DNA of 64,000 nucleotides from Desulfolutivibrio sulfodismutans DSM 3696. GTDB lineage: Bacteria > Desulfobacterota > Desulfovibrionia > Desulfovibrionales > Desulfovibrionaceae. A program made the position numbers and the translations under genes. The stretch is taken from NCBI RefSeq assembly GCF_013376455.1, contig NZ_CP045504.1, positions 2,873,001 through 2,937,000 on the forward strand, written 5' to 3'. Of the stretch, positions 14,250 to 22,398 are shown in pieces (position 1 is the stretch's first letter; each line of letters starts with the position of its first letter). The notes beneath the pieces were generated by a model. The model saw only the letters and a list, made by a program, of their open reading frames with translations. It was not told the origin of the DNA and did no database searches.

Positions 14250-15473
14250 ATGCAATCACATTTCGAGTTCAATTTTTTTTCTGATAAAGCGATTCATTTT
14301 GGTGTCACTGGAAGTATTTCTGCTTTTAAAATATATTCGATTGTCCGTTTGCTGCTAAAATTAGGGATTAATATTAGTTGTACATTGACAAAATCCGCTC
14401 AACAGTTTGTAACACCACTTTCATTTCAAGCCCTTGGTGTTGATCCTGTTTATTCCGATATGTTCAAACCACAAGGCAACCATTTTTCCCATTTAGCGCC
14501 ATCTCGAACTGCGCAATGCCAGATTATAGCTCCCGCAACAGCTAATTTTATAGCAAAAATGGCTCATGGCATAGCTGATGATATGCTATCTTGTCAAACT
14601 CTTGCGTTTCCTCATCAGCAAATACTTGCACCAGCCATGAATTCTCTTATGTGGTTATCAATTCCGGTTCAAAATAATATTCAAATTTTGAAATCTCGCA
14701 ACGTCAATATACTAACACCTAGAGAAGGATTACTTGCTTGCGGTGACGCTGGTCTAGGGAAGCTTGCTGATGAAAATGATATATTTTTATCAATTTTAAA
14801 AGCGCTGAGTCCTCAAGATTTGACAGGGAAAAAGGTACTAGTTTGTTTCGGTCCAACCCATGAATATTTTGATGTCGCACGTTATTGGTCAAATCCATCA
14901 ACAGGCCTTATGGGCGCCTGCCTGGCCATAGCCGCATGGCTGCGCGGCGCTGAGGTGCATGTTGTTCATGGACCATGTTCCTTTTATTTCCCTCAAAGCA
15001 TTATAATTACATCTATCACTTCAGCCAAACAAATGTATGAAGCGATGATCACAAAATATCAAGCGTTTGATATAATTTGTATGGCAGCCGCTGTTGCTGA
15101 TTTTTCTCCTATCCCTTTTGCACTGAGTGATGAAAAATTTAAGCGTGACATTACCGGGTTATCTGTTCCTAATATTGAATTTACTGCAAATCCAGATATT
15201 TTGGCTAAACTCGGTACTCTCAAAACCGCTAATCAAAAATTAATAGGGTTTTGCGCTGAAACAAGGGATCTTGAACTTCATGCTAAAGAAAAGCTTGTAC
15301 GGAAAAATTGTGATTTGATGGTGGCGAATTATATTGGTCATTGTGATTCAGGTTTTAATTCTTCTACTAATGACGTTGCAGTTATTGATAAATATGGTCG
15401 TTATGAAAAATGGCCTGTTCTTCCAAAAACTGAAGTTGCTTGGAGGATTTTAGATTGGACGACTCACGTCTAA
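14250..15473 (+). CDS. coaBC: Bifunctional phosphopantothenoylcysteine decarboxylase / phosphopantothenate-cysteine ligase
   Basis: Two steps of coenzyme A synthesis: ligation of cysteine to 4'-phosphopantothenate and decarboxylation of the product. The N-terminal CoaC flavoprotein half has FGVTGSISAFKIYSIVR, the active-site His region NHFSHLAPSR, the substrate-clamping PAMN motif (ILAPAMNSLMW) and the catalytic Cys in LLACGDAGLGKLAD. The C-terminal CoaB half (from about residue 190) has FGPTHEYFDVARYWSNPS, AAVADFSP and KFKRD. The length of 407 residues is typical. It lies 8 bases after the TPR lipoprotein and is AT-rich like the rest of the block. Confidence 0.92.
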   Translation: MQSHFEFNFFSDKAIHFGVTGSISAFKIYSIVRLLLKLGINISCTLTKSAQQFVTPLSFQALGVDPVYSDMFKPQGNHFSHLAPSRTAQCQIIAPATANFIAKMAHGIADDMLSCQTLAFPHQQILAPAMNSLMWLSIPVQNNIQILKSRNVNILTPREGLLACGDAGLGKLADENDIFLSILKALSPQDLTGKKVLVCFGPTHEYFDVARYWSNPSTGLMGACLAIAAWLRGAEVHVVHGPCSFYFPQSIIITSITSAKQMYEAMITKYQAFDIICMAAAVADFSPIPFALSDEKFKRDITGLSVPNIEFTANPDILAKLGTLKTANQKLIGFCAETRDLELHAKEKLVRKNCDLMVANYIGHCDSGFNSSTNDVAVIDKYGRYEKWPVLPKTEVAWRILDWTTHV

Positions 15474-16009
15474 ACATCTCCGAGTTTCTGCGTGCCTGGC
15501 ATTTTGCAGGCGTACGTCATTTTTTTATCGATAAAACAGATGATTCAATCCTTCTGAACCAGCATCGTCCAACCCAGTGGAAATCGCCCTGGTGTATTTA
15601 TTTTGAGAAAGTCCCTGCCTCAGCATTTCTTTTTTTTACATATTATGATTTAGGGAAAGATCTTGCTGGTCATGGTGACTCTGAAAGAAGAAATTTTTTA
15701 CGCCGCTTTATTCCTTTTTTTCAACTCCCAAAAGGTTCGATTGCATTTTGGCCACTGGCTATTTATGTGAATTCGACCTATCAAGAACAGATTCAGGATT
15801 TTTTGAAAACGATCACATATTTTTCGCCGTCTCTTATTGTTTGTTTTGGTAATGATTGTGAACTAGCTATAAATAAAGCCTCTTCAGTAGAACAAGTAAA
15901 ACATTTAAATTTTTTTTATTACCATCATTTTGAACAATTATTTAATTCCTCTGATAATGATCTTTCCCTTCTTGCCAAGCAGATTCTTTCCCAAGTTCCA
16001 AATAGGTAG
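15455..16009 (+). CDS. Conserved-looking hypothetical protein, overlaps coaBC end
   Basis: An open frame of about 184 residues. I prefer the TTG at 15455 because a GGAGG lies 8 bases before it (15442-15446); the frame is open a further five codons upstream to a TTG at 15440. It overlaps the coaBC stop by 19 bases, suggesting coupled expression. The protein is rich in Phe, Tyr and Trp, has no signal peptide, and contains an aromatic core (AFLFFTYYDLGKDL) and a buried-strand motif (PSLIVCFGNDCELAI) that loosely recalls uracil-DNA-glycosylase-like folds. I cannot assign a family. Confidence 0.6.
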   Translation: MDDSRLNISEFLRAWHFAGVRHFFIDKTDDSILLNQHRPTQWKSPWCIYFEKVPASAFLFFTYYDLGKDLAGHGDSERRNFLRRFIPFFQLPKGSIAFWPLAIYVNSTYQEQIQDFLKTITYFSPSLIVCFGNDCELAINKASSVEQVKHLNFFYYHHFEQLFNSSDNDLSLLAKQILSQVPNR

Positions 16010-16045
16010 CTTTGACTTTTTTTATCTAACCCTTAATAATGGTGC

Positions 16046-17059
16046 ATGATTATGAACATTCTTGTTACTGGTGCTGCTGGATTTATTGGTTATCATCTTT
16101 GTCGTCGTTTTTTGAAAATGGGGCATTCCGTTGTTGGATTAGATAATCTCAATGCATATTATTCTGTACATATTAAGCAAGATCGATTGTCTCAACTCCA
16201 CGAATATGAGCATTTTCAATTTGCAAAAATTGATCTTGCTGACAAAAAAGCAGTATTCAAGCTTTTTCAAGAACATGATTTCAGTCATGTCGTCAATCTT
16301 GCTGCTCAAGCTGGCGTTCGATATAGCATTGAAAATCCTGGAGCGTATGTAGAGACCAATCTTGTTGGATTTTCTCATATTTTGGAAGGTTGTCGCCATG
16401 GAGGAGTACGTCATTTAGTTTTCGCCTCTTCCAGTTCTGTCTATGGACTGAACACCAACATGCCTTTTTCTGTTCATAATAATGTTGACCACCCTATCAG
16501 TCTGTATGCTGCCACAAAAAAATCAAATGAACTCATGGCCCATACGTATAGCTATCTATACGGTCTCCCCTGCACTGGTTTACGGTTCTTTACAGTCTAT
16601 GGCCCGTGGGGAAGACCTGATATGGCATTGTTTCTATTTACAAAAGCCATTTTGGAGGGAAAACCCATCTCTGTCTTTAACCACGGAAAGATGAGAAGGG
16701 ATTTTACATACATAGACGATATTATTGAAGGAGTAACACGCATTACCGGCAGAACCCCGACGGCAAATCCTCATTGGGATTCAAATGCTCCTGATCCATC
16801 ATCAAGTGTCGCTCCATATAAAATTTATAACATTGGCAACAATAATACGGTTGAGCTTGGCCGTTTTATAGAAGTTATTGAGGATCAACTTGGAAAAAAG
16901 GCTGAAAAACAATATTTACCGCTTCAGCCAGGTGATGTTCCGATGACTTTCGCTGATGTCGATGATTTAATCGCGGATGTGGGTTTTAAGCCATCCACGC
17001 CGATTGAAGTTGGAATTGCGAAGTTCATTGAGTGGTATCGTGACTATTTCCACGTTTAA
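16046..17059 (+). CDS. NAD-dependent sugar epimerase, UDP-glucuronate 4-epimerase-like
   Basis: Short-chain dehydrogenase/reductase-type sugar-nucleotide epimerase of 337 residues, the usual length for UDP-glucuronate 4-epimerases of the CapI type. The N-terminal Rossmann motif is [16 protein letters not shown]. The catalytic Ser and Tyr-x3-Lys are in SSSSVYG and YAATKKSNE. The segment [18 protein letters not shown] is diagnostic of this subgroup. It would supply UDP-galacturonate or a related sugar for surface polysaccharide. The start is ATG at 16046 (or 16052). It is the last gene of the AT-rich block. Confidence 0.87.
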   Translation: MIMNILVTGAAGFIGYHLCRRFLKMGHSVVGLDNLNAYYSVHIKQDRLSQLHEYEHFQFAKIDLADKKAVFKLFQEHDFSHVVNLAAQAGVRYSIENPGAYVETNLVGFSHILEGCRHGGVRHLVFASSSSVYGLNTNMPFSVHNNVDHPISLYAATKKSNELMAHTYSYLYGLPCTGLRFFTVYGPWGRPDMALFLFTKAILEGKPISVFNHGKMRRDFTYIDDIIEGVTRITGRTPTANPHWDSNAPDPSSSVAPYKIYNIGNNNTVELGRFIEVIEDQLGKKAEKQYLPLQPGDVPMTFADVDDLIADVGFKPSTPIEVGIAKFIEWYRDYFHV

Positions 17060-17141
17060 GTTGACATGGCGCGCAGATAGTCCATAAAGAAATTTCCACA
17101 TTAACCTTTCAGCATTGCTCCACAGGAGATGGGGACGGTCC

Positions 17142-17432
17142 ATGGATCTCTTGACGATAAAGCATGAGATGGCGGTGGTTTTTGAACAGATCACAGCTCG
17201 AACTGACGAAGGTCTCTTGCCCGATGAAGCAGCTGTGGACAAGTTCTTTCGACTTTGTCAACGAATGCACCAAATTGCCGATGATGCCTGGATCGGCGAA
17301 GCTGAGGACTTTTCGCATTTATCCCATCAGTTACTTAACGCCGTTAAAAAAAGTGATGTGGAAAACAGCGTCATGCTTGTGGAATCGCTCCAAGATGCGC
17401 AGGTTTATTGTCACCGTTCCTTTCGTGACTAG
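17142..17432 (+). CDS. Small hypothetical protein ending in a CHR motif, upstream of parS
   Basis: A 96-residue helical protein starting at ATG 17142 (an in-frame TTG lies 27 bases upstream). No signal peptide or membrane segment. The C-terminus AQVYCHRSFRD resembles the ending of the small XXXCH-type proteins found in deltaproteobacterial genomes, but I cannot confirm membership. Its stop codon is the first part of the palindrome carrying parS, and parA follows 125 bases later, so it may belong to the segregation locus. The coding DNA contains two DnaA-box-like sequences on the opposite strand (17234-17242 and 17357-17365). Confidence 0.6.
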   Translation: MDLLTIKHEMAVVFEQITARTDEGLLPDEAAVDKFFRLCQRMHQIADDAWIGEAEDFSHLSHQLLNAVKKSDVENSVMLVESLQDAQVYCHRSFRD

Positions 17433-17461
17433 AGGTCATGTTTCACGTGAAACATGACCTC
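17432..17461. promoter_or_regulatory. parS: parS centromere site in a 30-bp perfect palindrome
   Basis: The 16-mer TGTTTCACGTGAAACA at 17439-17454 is identical to the canonical bacterial parS site bound by ParB. Here it is the core of a longer perfect palindrome extending to 17432-17461 (arms begin GAGGTCAT). It lies between the small upstream gene, whose stop codon it overlaps by one base, and parA. ParB loads at parS and spreads, and SMC complexes are recruited from it, so this marks a centromere-like locus near the origin. Confidence 0.95.
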
Positions 17462-17557
17462 ACATGGTCTGAAGGGGTAAGACGGTTGGTCTGCAAAGTC
17501 CGATGAGTATGGTGGAAACAAGGTTGTGTTTCGGTGATCAAACGCCAGGAGCAGATT

Positions 17558-18373
17558 ATGGCTAGAGTCGTCGTGGTTGCCAATCAGAAGGGTGGGGTGG
17601 GGAAGACAACCACTTCTGTGAATCTAGCCGCGTCTCTTGCGGTCATGGAAAAAAAAACGCTTCTCGTCGATTGTGACCCTCAGGCGAATGCTTCCAGTGG
17701 ATTGGGGATCTATTCAGAGAAAACAGCGGAGAATTTGTATACGGTCTTGTACGAGCCGATGCGGGCTCGTCAGGCGGTCCTGGAGACGAGTTTCCCCTTT
17801 TTGTCGTTGATGTCCTCGAGCACGGATCTCGTGGCGGCCGAGATTGAGTTGGTTGGCAAATCAAGCCGGGAATTTTTCCTGCGGGCGGTGGTTCAGGAAT
17901 TGGTTGCCGACTATGAATATATTATTCTGGACTGCCCGCCCTCGCTGGGTTTGGTTACGTTGAACGCACTCTGTGCTGCTACGGAACTCTTGGTCCCTTT
18001 GCAGTGCGAATATTATGCCCTGGAGGGTGTGGCGCAGCTTTTACGGACCTACGAGCTAGTTCACAAACGCTTCAATAAAAATCTGACCTTGCTTGGCGTG
18101 CTGCTCACCATGTACGATGGTCGCAACAAGCTGAATCGGCATGTAAAAAGGGAAATCTGGAAATGTTTCCCGAAATTGGTTTTTGACACGCTGGTGCCGC
18201 GCAATGTCAGACTTTCTGAGGCGCCAAGCTTTGGGAAGCCTGTCCTTGCCCACGATATCAAGTCGCGCGGTTCAGAGGCGTATCTTTCCCTGGCCCAAGA
18301 AGTTGTACGTCGTGATCCGAGTCATCCGGCTGCAAGGGGAAGGGGGGTTTGCGCGCGAGATGCCGGGATGTGA
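17558..18373 (+). CDS. parA: Chromosome-partitioning ATPase ParA (Soj)
   Basis: ParA binds nucleoid DNA in its ATP form and moves ParB-parS complexes. The start is ATG 17558, with AGGAG eight bases upstream; a GTG frame opening at 17534 adds eight residues with no family support. The deviant Walker A motif NQKGGVGKTTTSVNLAA is at residues 9-25, and the Walker A' and B strands follow (LLVDCDPQANASSGLG and YIILDCPPSLGLVTLNAL). The length of 271 residues is typical for the chromosomal type without an N-terminal DNA-binding domain. GC is intermediate, between the AT-rich block and the GC-rich flank. Confidence 0.95.
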   Translation: MARVVVVANQKGGVGKTTTSVNLAASLAVMEKKTLLVDCDPQANASSGLGIYSEKTAENLYTVLYEPMRARQAVLETSFPFLSLMSSSTDLVAAEIELVGKSSREFFLRAVVQELVADYEYIILDCPPSLGLVTLNALCAATELLVPLQCEYYALEGVAQLLRTYELVHKRFNKNLTLLGVLLTMYDGRNKLNRHVKREIWKCFPKLVFDTLVPRNVRLSEAPSFGKPVLAHDIKSRGSEAYLSLAQEVVRRDPSHPAARGRGVCARDAGM

Positions 18374-18375
18374 AA

Positions 18376-18795
18376 TTAGGGTTTATCCACATAGGGCCGA
18401 CATTCCATGCTCACATGTTTTTTGAAGTGCCGTTTCATGATCCGGGATTTGCAATGGAGGCACTGAAAGGATGCAAGGCCGCCTAAGTTTGCGGCGGTCA
18501 GCCAAAATTTGCGGGGCGCATCGGCCCGCCAGTCATCTGTTGAGGCGCCGCAGTGTTCACAGGCAAGATCGTACGCGGGCGGATAGGTAAAATCCCAATA
18601 CTCAAGCAACGCTTCCCAGTCTTTCAGGGGTTCGCGAGGCAGCTGGGTGATGATCGGTTCGGGATTTGCCGCCCTATTCAGAATCGGTAACAACTCGTTT
18701 TTGCAGGTTTCCCAGAGTTCAGACCCGATAAAGACTCCGACCGTACGGCCGGAGTCGTCGTGGAGCGAAAGAAATTCTTTGGGCGACGCGAACAT
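18376..18795 (-). CDS. Hypothetical zinc-ribbon-like protein between parA and parB
   Basis: A 139-residue protein read antisense between parA and parB. The start is ATG at 18795 with AAGGAG seven bases upstream on that strand; a frame opening at 18870 is longer but has no such signal. The first half is mixed alpha/beta (SLHDDSGRTVGVFIGSELW). The second half has two Cys pairs, ACEHCG and QCLHCK, about 35 residues apart, that could form a zinc ribbon. Its stop is two bases from the parA stop. A perfect TTATCCACA (18383-18391) lies in its last codons. Function unknown. Confidence 0.7.
   Translation of the reverse strand: MFASPKEFLSLHDDSGRTVGVFIGSELWETCKNELLPILNRAANPEPIITQLPREPLKDWEALLEYWDFTYPPAYDLACEHCGASTDDWRADAPRKFWLTAANLGGLASFQCLHCKSRIMKRHFKKHVSMECRPYVDKP
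18383..18391 (+). promoter_or_regulatory. Consensus DnaA-box sequence
   Basis: TTATCCACA, identical to the strongest E. coli DnaA box. It falls in the last codons of the antisense zinc-ribbon gene, about 0.93 kb past parS. One exact 9-mer in 64 kb is close to chance expectation (about 0.5), so function is unproven on its own. Confidence 0.35.
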
Positions 18796-18966
18796 GAAGT
18801 ACTCCTTGAAGTCGTTGGATGGAAGGGTTTCACCTTCAGGCGATGCGTTAGGGTTGTCTTTCCTGCGCACCTGAGGGTAAGGTTTCAGGCAAGACTGTCA
18901 AGCTTTTTGGATCGTGCCGTTTAAAGTGTCGCCAAATGCGGCGAGGCGGGCGGCAAGGGAGTCAAT

Positions 18967-19920
18967 ATGGCGCAATCGGCTCGTGGTTTGGGAAGAGGGC
19001 TAGAGGCTCTTTTGGGCGGCATGGGTGATGCCAAAACGGCAAGCGAAGTCATGGAGATCCCGGTGGGAAGGATTCGCCCGAATCCGGAGCAACCTCGCCG
19101 GGACTTTTCCGACGAGGCCATGGCGGACCTGACTCGTTCCATCAAGGAGCAGGGTGTGTTGCAGCCGGTGATGGTCCGGCCCATCAACGATGGGACGCAC
19201 GACTATGAAATCGTGGCCGGGGAGCGGCGTTGGCGGGCATGTACGGCTGCGGGGCTTGAGGTGATTCCGGCCTTGGTTCGTGAAGTGGATGACGAACAAA
19301 GCCTTGCCCTGGCGCTCATTGAAAATTTACAGCGGGAAGACCTCAATCCCATGGAAGAGGCTGCCGGTTTTGCCTTGCTTATGAGCCGTTTCGGCGTCAC
19401 CCAGGAAGAGCTGGCGGAACGCGTGGGGAAAAGCCGATCGGCCGTGGCCAACACCCTGCGGTTGATGCAGCTTGCCGAACCCATCCGGGCGGATCTGGCC
19501 GCGGGGCGCATCTTCGCCGGGCACGCCCGGGCGCTTCTTTCGCTAACGGAGGAAGAACTTCGTAATGCCCTGTGGGTGCGGATTCTTGAGCTTGGCATGT
19601 CCGTACGTCAGGCCGAAGATATGGCGTCCTACGCCAAAACCCACGGCATACTGCCTGATTTGGCCAATCCGCTGGAGAGTTTAACGGTGGAGTCCGCTGC
19701 TGGAGCAGGGGGGGAGAAGAAAGAGAAATCCAAGGCGGAGCGCCGCGCCGCGACCCCTCTGGATCGGGAACTTCATGACCTGCAGCGGGATCTGGAATCC
19801 TTGTATGGCGCCAAGGTGCAGATTTCCGGCACCCCCAGTAGGGGACGCATCACCTTTCATTTCGCCTCGGAAGACGCCCGGAAAGAAATCGTCACGCGTC
19901 TTGGTCTCACAAACGGATAG
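18967..19920 (+). CDS. parB: Chromosome-partitioning protein ParB (Spo0J)
   Basis: ParB is the CTP-dependent parS-binding clamp. The 317-residue protein has an N-terminal ParA-interacting basic segment (SARGLGRGLEALLGG), the ParB N-domain with PNPEQPRRDF, the CTP-binding motif VAGERRWRA and the ENLQREDLNP motif, then a helix-turn-helix (VTQEELAERVGKSRSAVANT) and a C-terminal dimerisation region after a charged linker (KKEKSKAERR). The start is ATG 18967. A 170-base divergent region separates it from the antisense gene upstream. The parS site at 17432-17461 is its expected target. Confidence 0.96.
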   Translation: MAQSARGLGRGLEALLGGMGDAKTASEVMEIPVGRIRPNPEQPRRDFSDEAMADLTRSIKEQGVLQPVMVRPINDGTHDYEIVAGERRWRACTAAGLEVIPALVREVDDEQSLALALIENLQREDLNPMEEAAGFALLMSRFGVTQEELAERVGKSRSAVANTLRLMQLAEPIRADLAAGRIFAGHARALLSLTEEELRNALWVRILELGMSVRQAEDMASYAKTHGILPDLANPLESLTVESAAGAGGEKKEKSKAERRAATPLDRELHDLQRDLESLYGAKVQISGTPSRGRITFHFASEDARKEIVTRLGLTNG

Positions 19921-19925
19921 CCGTC

Positions 19926-20963
19926 ATGCTCAAAACGTCCCGCATGGAACTGATCGCCAAGGCGCTTCCCGGATTTACCGGGAAACGTATTCTTGTTTTG
20001 GGCGATCTCATGCTGGATCATTATCTCATGGGGGATGTGGAGCGCATCTCGCCAGAGGGGCCTGTACCGGTGGTCCGGGTGCGAAGCGAGGCGCACACCC
20101 TGGGTGGGGCGGGAAATGTGGTCAAGAACCTTGCCGCCCTGGGCGCCAGCCCGACGCTTCTTTCCGTGTGCGGGGAAGACGATCCTGGCAAGGCTGTCTT
20201 GCAGATTGCGGAACGGGAAGGCCTCGAATCGGTCATTGTTCCTGACGGGTCGCGACCGACCACCATCAAAACCCGGATTATTGCGCAGAACCAGCAGGTG
20301 GTCCGGGTGGACCGGGAAAGCGATGAGCCGGTCTCCAGCCGGGTCCGGGACGCGGTCATTCAGGCCCTGATCCGTCTCCTGCCAGGCCATGCCTGTGTGA
20401 TCGTCTCGGATTACGCCAAAGGGCTGGTCTCACGCCCGATCATCCAGGCACTTCTGGAGGCGGCGGCCAGACTGACGCCGAAACCGCTTGTGCTGGTGGA
20501 CCCCAAGGTGCCCAACAGGGACATCTATCAGGGGGTGGACCTGCTGACTCCCAACGCCAGAGAGGCCGGGGAGATGGCGGGTTGGCGGTTGACCGGCCGG
20601 ACGGAGATCATCCGGGCCGGGCTCGCCATCTTCAAGAAAATCCGTTGCAAGTCGTTGGTGGTCACCCTGGGCCCCGAGGGGATCGCGCTTTTTTCCGGCC
20701 CGGGAAATGTGCGTCATATCCCGACTATGGCTCGTAAGGTTTTTGATGTGACCGGTGCGGGCGATACGGTCATCGCCGCTTTGGCCGTCGGGCTCAGTGT
20801 TGGTCTTGATTTGCTTGACGCCTGTATATTGGCGAATTATTGCGCAGGGATAGTAGTGGGACAGGTGGGGAGCGCCACGGTAAGCCAAAAAGAAATTCTG
20901 GCCGGTCTTGGCGGGCAAGGGGAACCCCTGGTTGAAAGCTGGCTTCAGGCCGAGTCAACGTAA
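19926..20963 (+). CDS. rfaE1: D-glycero-beta-D-manno-heptose-7-phosphate kinase
   Basis: PfkB-family kinase of 345 residues that phosphorylates heptose-7-phosphate at C1 in ADP-heptose synthesis for the lipopolysaccharide core. It matches the N-terminal half of HldE, with no fused nucleotidyltransferase half. Motifs include VLGDLMLDHYLMGDVERISP, the sugar-binding GGAGNVVKNLAALGA, LLTPNAREAGEMAG and the catalytic DVTGAGDTVIAALA. It starts five bases after the parB stop and probably shares its transcript. The adenylyltransferase partner is not in this window. Confidence 0.9.
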   Translation: MLKTSRMELIAKALPGFTGKRILVLGDLMLDHYLMGDVERISPEGPVPVVRVRSEAHTLGGAGNVVKNLAALGASPTLLSVCGEDDPGKAVLQIAEREGLESVIVPDGSRPTTIKTRIIAQNQQVVRVDRESDEPVSSRVRDAVIQALIRLLPGHACVIVSDYAKGLVSRPIIQALLEAAARLTPKPLVLVDPKVPNRDIYQGVDLLTPNAREAGEMAGWRLTGRTEIIRAGLAIFKKIRCKSLVVTLGPEGIALFSGPGNVRHIPTMARKVFDVTGAGDTVIAALAVGLSVGLDLLDACILANYCAGIVVGQVGSATVSQKEILAGLGGQGEPLVESWLQAEST

Positions 20964-21033
20964 AGTCTGCAATTTAAGTAAATAACTTAAATATTTAACT
21001 ATCCTGGCCTGTGGAAACGAAAGGCGGAAAACG

Positions 21034-21366
21034 ATGTCTGATGGGAAACAAAGCCGTGGAGAGAGCGAGACCTGGACCTGGGAGGGCGATCCACGTACGA
21101 ATACGGTCAGCATAGGCGGCGAGGTGGATTTTACGGTCAGCCCTGCCGTCCGTGACCGATTCGTGACCTTTATCGAGCAGACCCGGGGGGACATGTTTTT
21201 GGATCTCGGGAATCTGTCCTATGTTGACAGTTCCGGGTTGGCGGCTTTGATTGAAGGTCGCAAGCTGCTCAAGGCCAAGGGACGAAAAATAACGATTACT
21301 GCCATATCGCACCAGGTGCGTAAGCTTTTTGAATTAACGCAGATCGGAGAGCTTTTCGGATTATAG
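21034..21366 (+). CDS. STAS-domain protein (MlaB-like / anti-sigma-factor-antagonist-like)
   Basis: A 110-residue STAS domain. The segment LSYVDSSGLAALIEGRKLL carries the conserved DSSG loop, where a Ser is phosphorylated in anti-sigma-factor antagonists. Because it sits directly before permease, ATPase and MCE genes, the likelier role is the MlaB-type STAS subunit of a phospholipid ABC transporter, which binds the ATPase and promotes its activity. The start is ATG 21034 after a short spacer from the heptose kinase. Confidence 0.82.
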   Translation: MSDGKQSRGESETWTWEGDPRTNTVSIGGEVDFTVSPAVRDRFVTFIEQTRGDMFLDLGNLSYVDSSGLAALIEGRKLLKAKGRKITITAISHQVRKLFELTQIGELFGL

Positions 21367-21422
21367 TTTGTGACCGACATGCGGTGGCCCGTTGTTCCGG
21401 GTCGCCTGGAGGGAGGCCGCTG

Positions 21423-22184
21423 GTGCGAGAGGTCTTGGGCGTCTTTTTCGAGGTGGTCAACGGCCTTGTTCGATGCCTATGGCTTTCATTGACGCGGCGC
21501 TACCACTCCAAACCCTACCAGCGGGAACGCACCTGGGACCATCTCTCCTGGGTCGGGGCCGATTCCCTTCCCATCGTCAGCATCATCTCCGGGTGTACGG
21601 GCATCATCTTGGCGTTGCAAGCGGCCATGCAGTTGGAGAAGGTCGGCGCGTTGAGCTATGTAGCTAATTTAGTGGGTTTTTCCCTGGTAACAGAGCTCGG
21701 CCCGCTTTTAACCTCCCTCATCCTGGCGGGAAGGGCCGGGGCGGCCTTCACCGCCGAAATCGCAACCATGAAGATTTCCGAGGAGATTGATGCCTTAAGC
21801 GTTATGGGCATCGATCCGATTCGTTTTTTGATCTGGCCGAAATGTATCGCCATGCTGATCATGGCCCCGCTTTTGGCGCTCTGGGCCGACTTCGTAGGCA
21901 TCATGGCCGGCGGCATTTTTTCCGCTACCGCCCTGGGATTGAGCGGCAAGGTCTATTTTGAGCAGACCGCCACCTTTTTGCGGGTCAGCGATGTCATGTC
22001 GGGACTGGTCAAGAGCGCGGCCTTCGGCATGGCCATCACCCTCATCAGTTGCGCCCAGGGGTTGATGGCCCGGGAAGGGGCGGCGGATGTGGGCAGAAGA
22101 ACCACCATGGCCGTGGTGCAGTCGATTTTTATCATGATCCTGCTGGATCTTTTTTTTACGGCATTGAATTATATCCTGCGGTAA
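21423..22184 (+). CDS. mlaE: MlaE-family ABC transporter permease
   Basis: Inner-membrane permease for phospholipid transport between the two membranes. I chose GTG 21423 because a strong site, GGAGGGAGG, ends six bases before it; an upstream GTG at 21384 adds 13 poorly fitting residues. The family core is clear: GCTGIILALQAAMQLEKVGA, ELGPLLTSLILAGRAGAAF, AEIATMKISEEIDALSVMGI and the C-terminal GADVGRR-like segment here reading AADVGRRTTMAVV. Five to six hydrophobic helices are visible. It is part of the STAS-permease-ATPase-MCE-lipoprotein operon. Confidence 0.93.
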   Translation: MREVLGVFFEVVNGLVRCLWLSLTRRYHSKPYQRERTWDHLSWVGADSLPIVSIISGCTGIILALQAAMQLEKVGALSYVANLVGFSLVTELGPLLTSLILAGRAGAAFTAEIATMKISEEIDALSVMGIDPIRFLIWPKCIAMLIMAPLLALWADFVGIMAGGIFSATALGLSGKVYFEQTATFLRVSDVMSGLVKSAAFGMAITLISCAQGLMAREGAADVGRRTTMAVVQSIFIMILLDLFFTALNYILR

Positions 22185-22398
22185 ACGCCTGCGCATCCAA
22201 ACGGATGCCACGCGGGGACACCGTGTCGGCTGGGAGCACTCCGGGAATAAGCGGCGAGAACGCGTTTTTTTGGCGGAATGACGCGGTGTGGCTGGGATTG
22301 CGCCGCATGGCCGCAGGCTGGGAGGACGCTGCATCATTGCCCTCAGAGTGCCAGGGGTTGCGCCCGAAGAGTTTCAAAAGCCAGGGTGGGGAGTTGGA

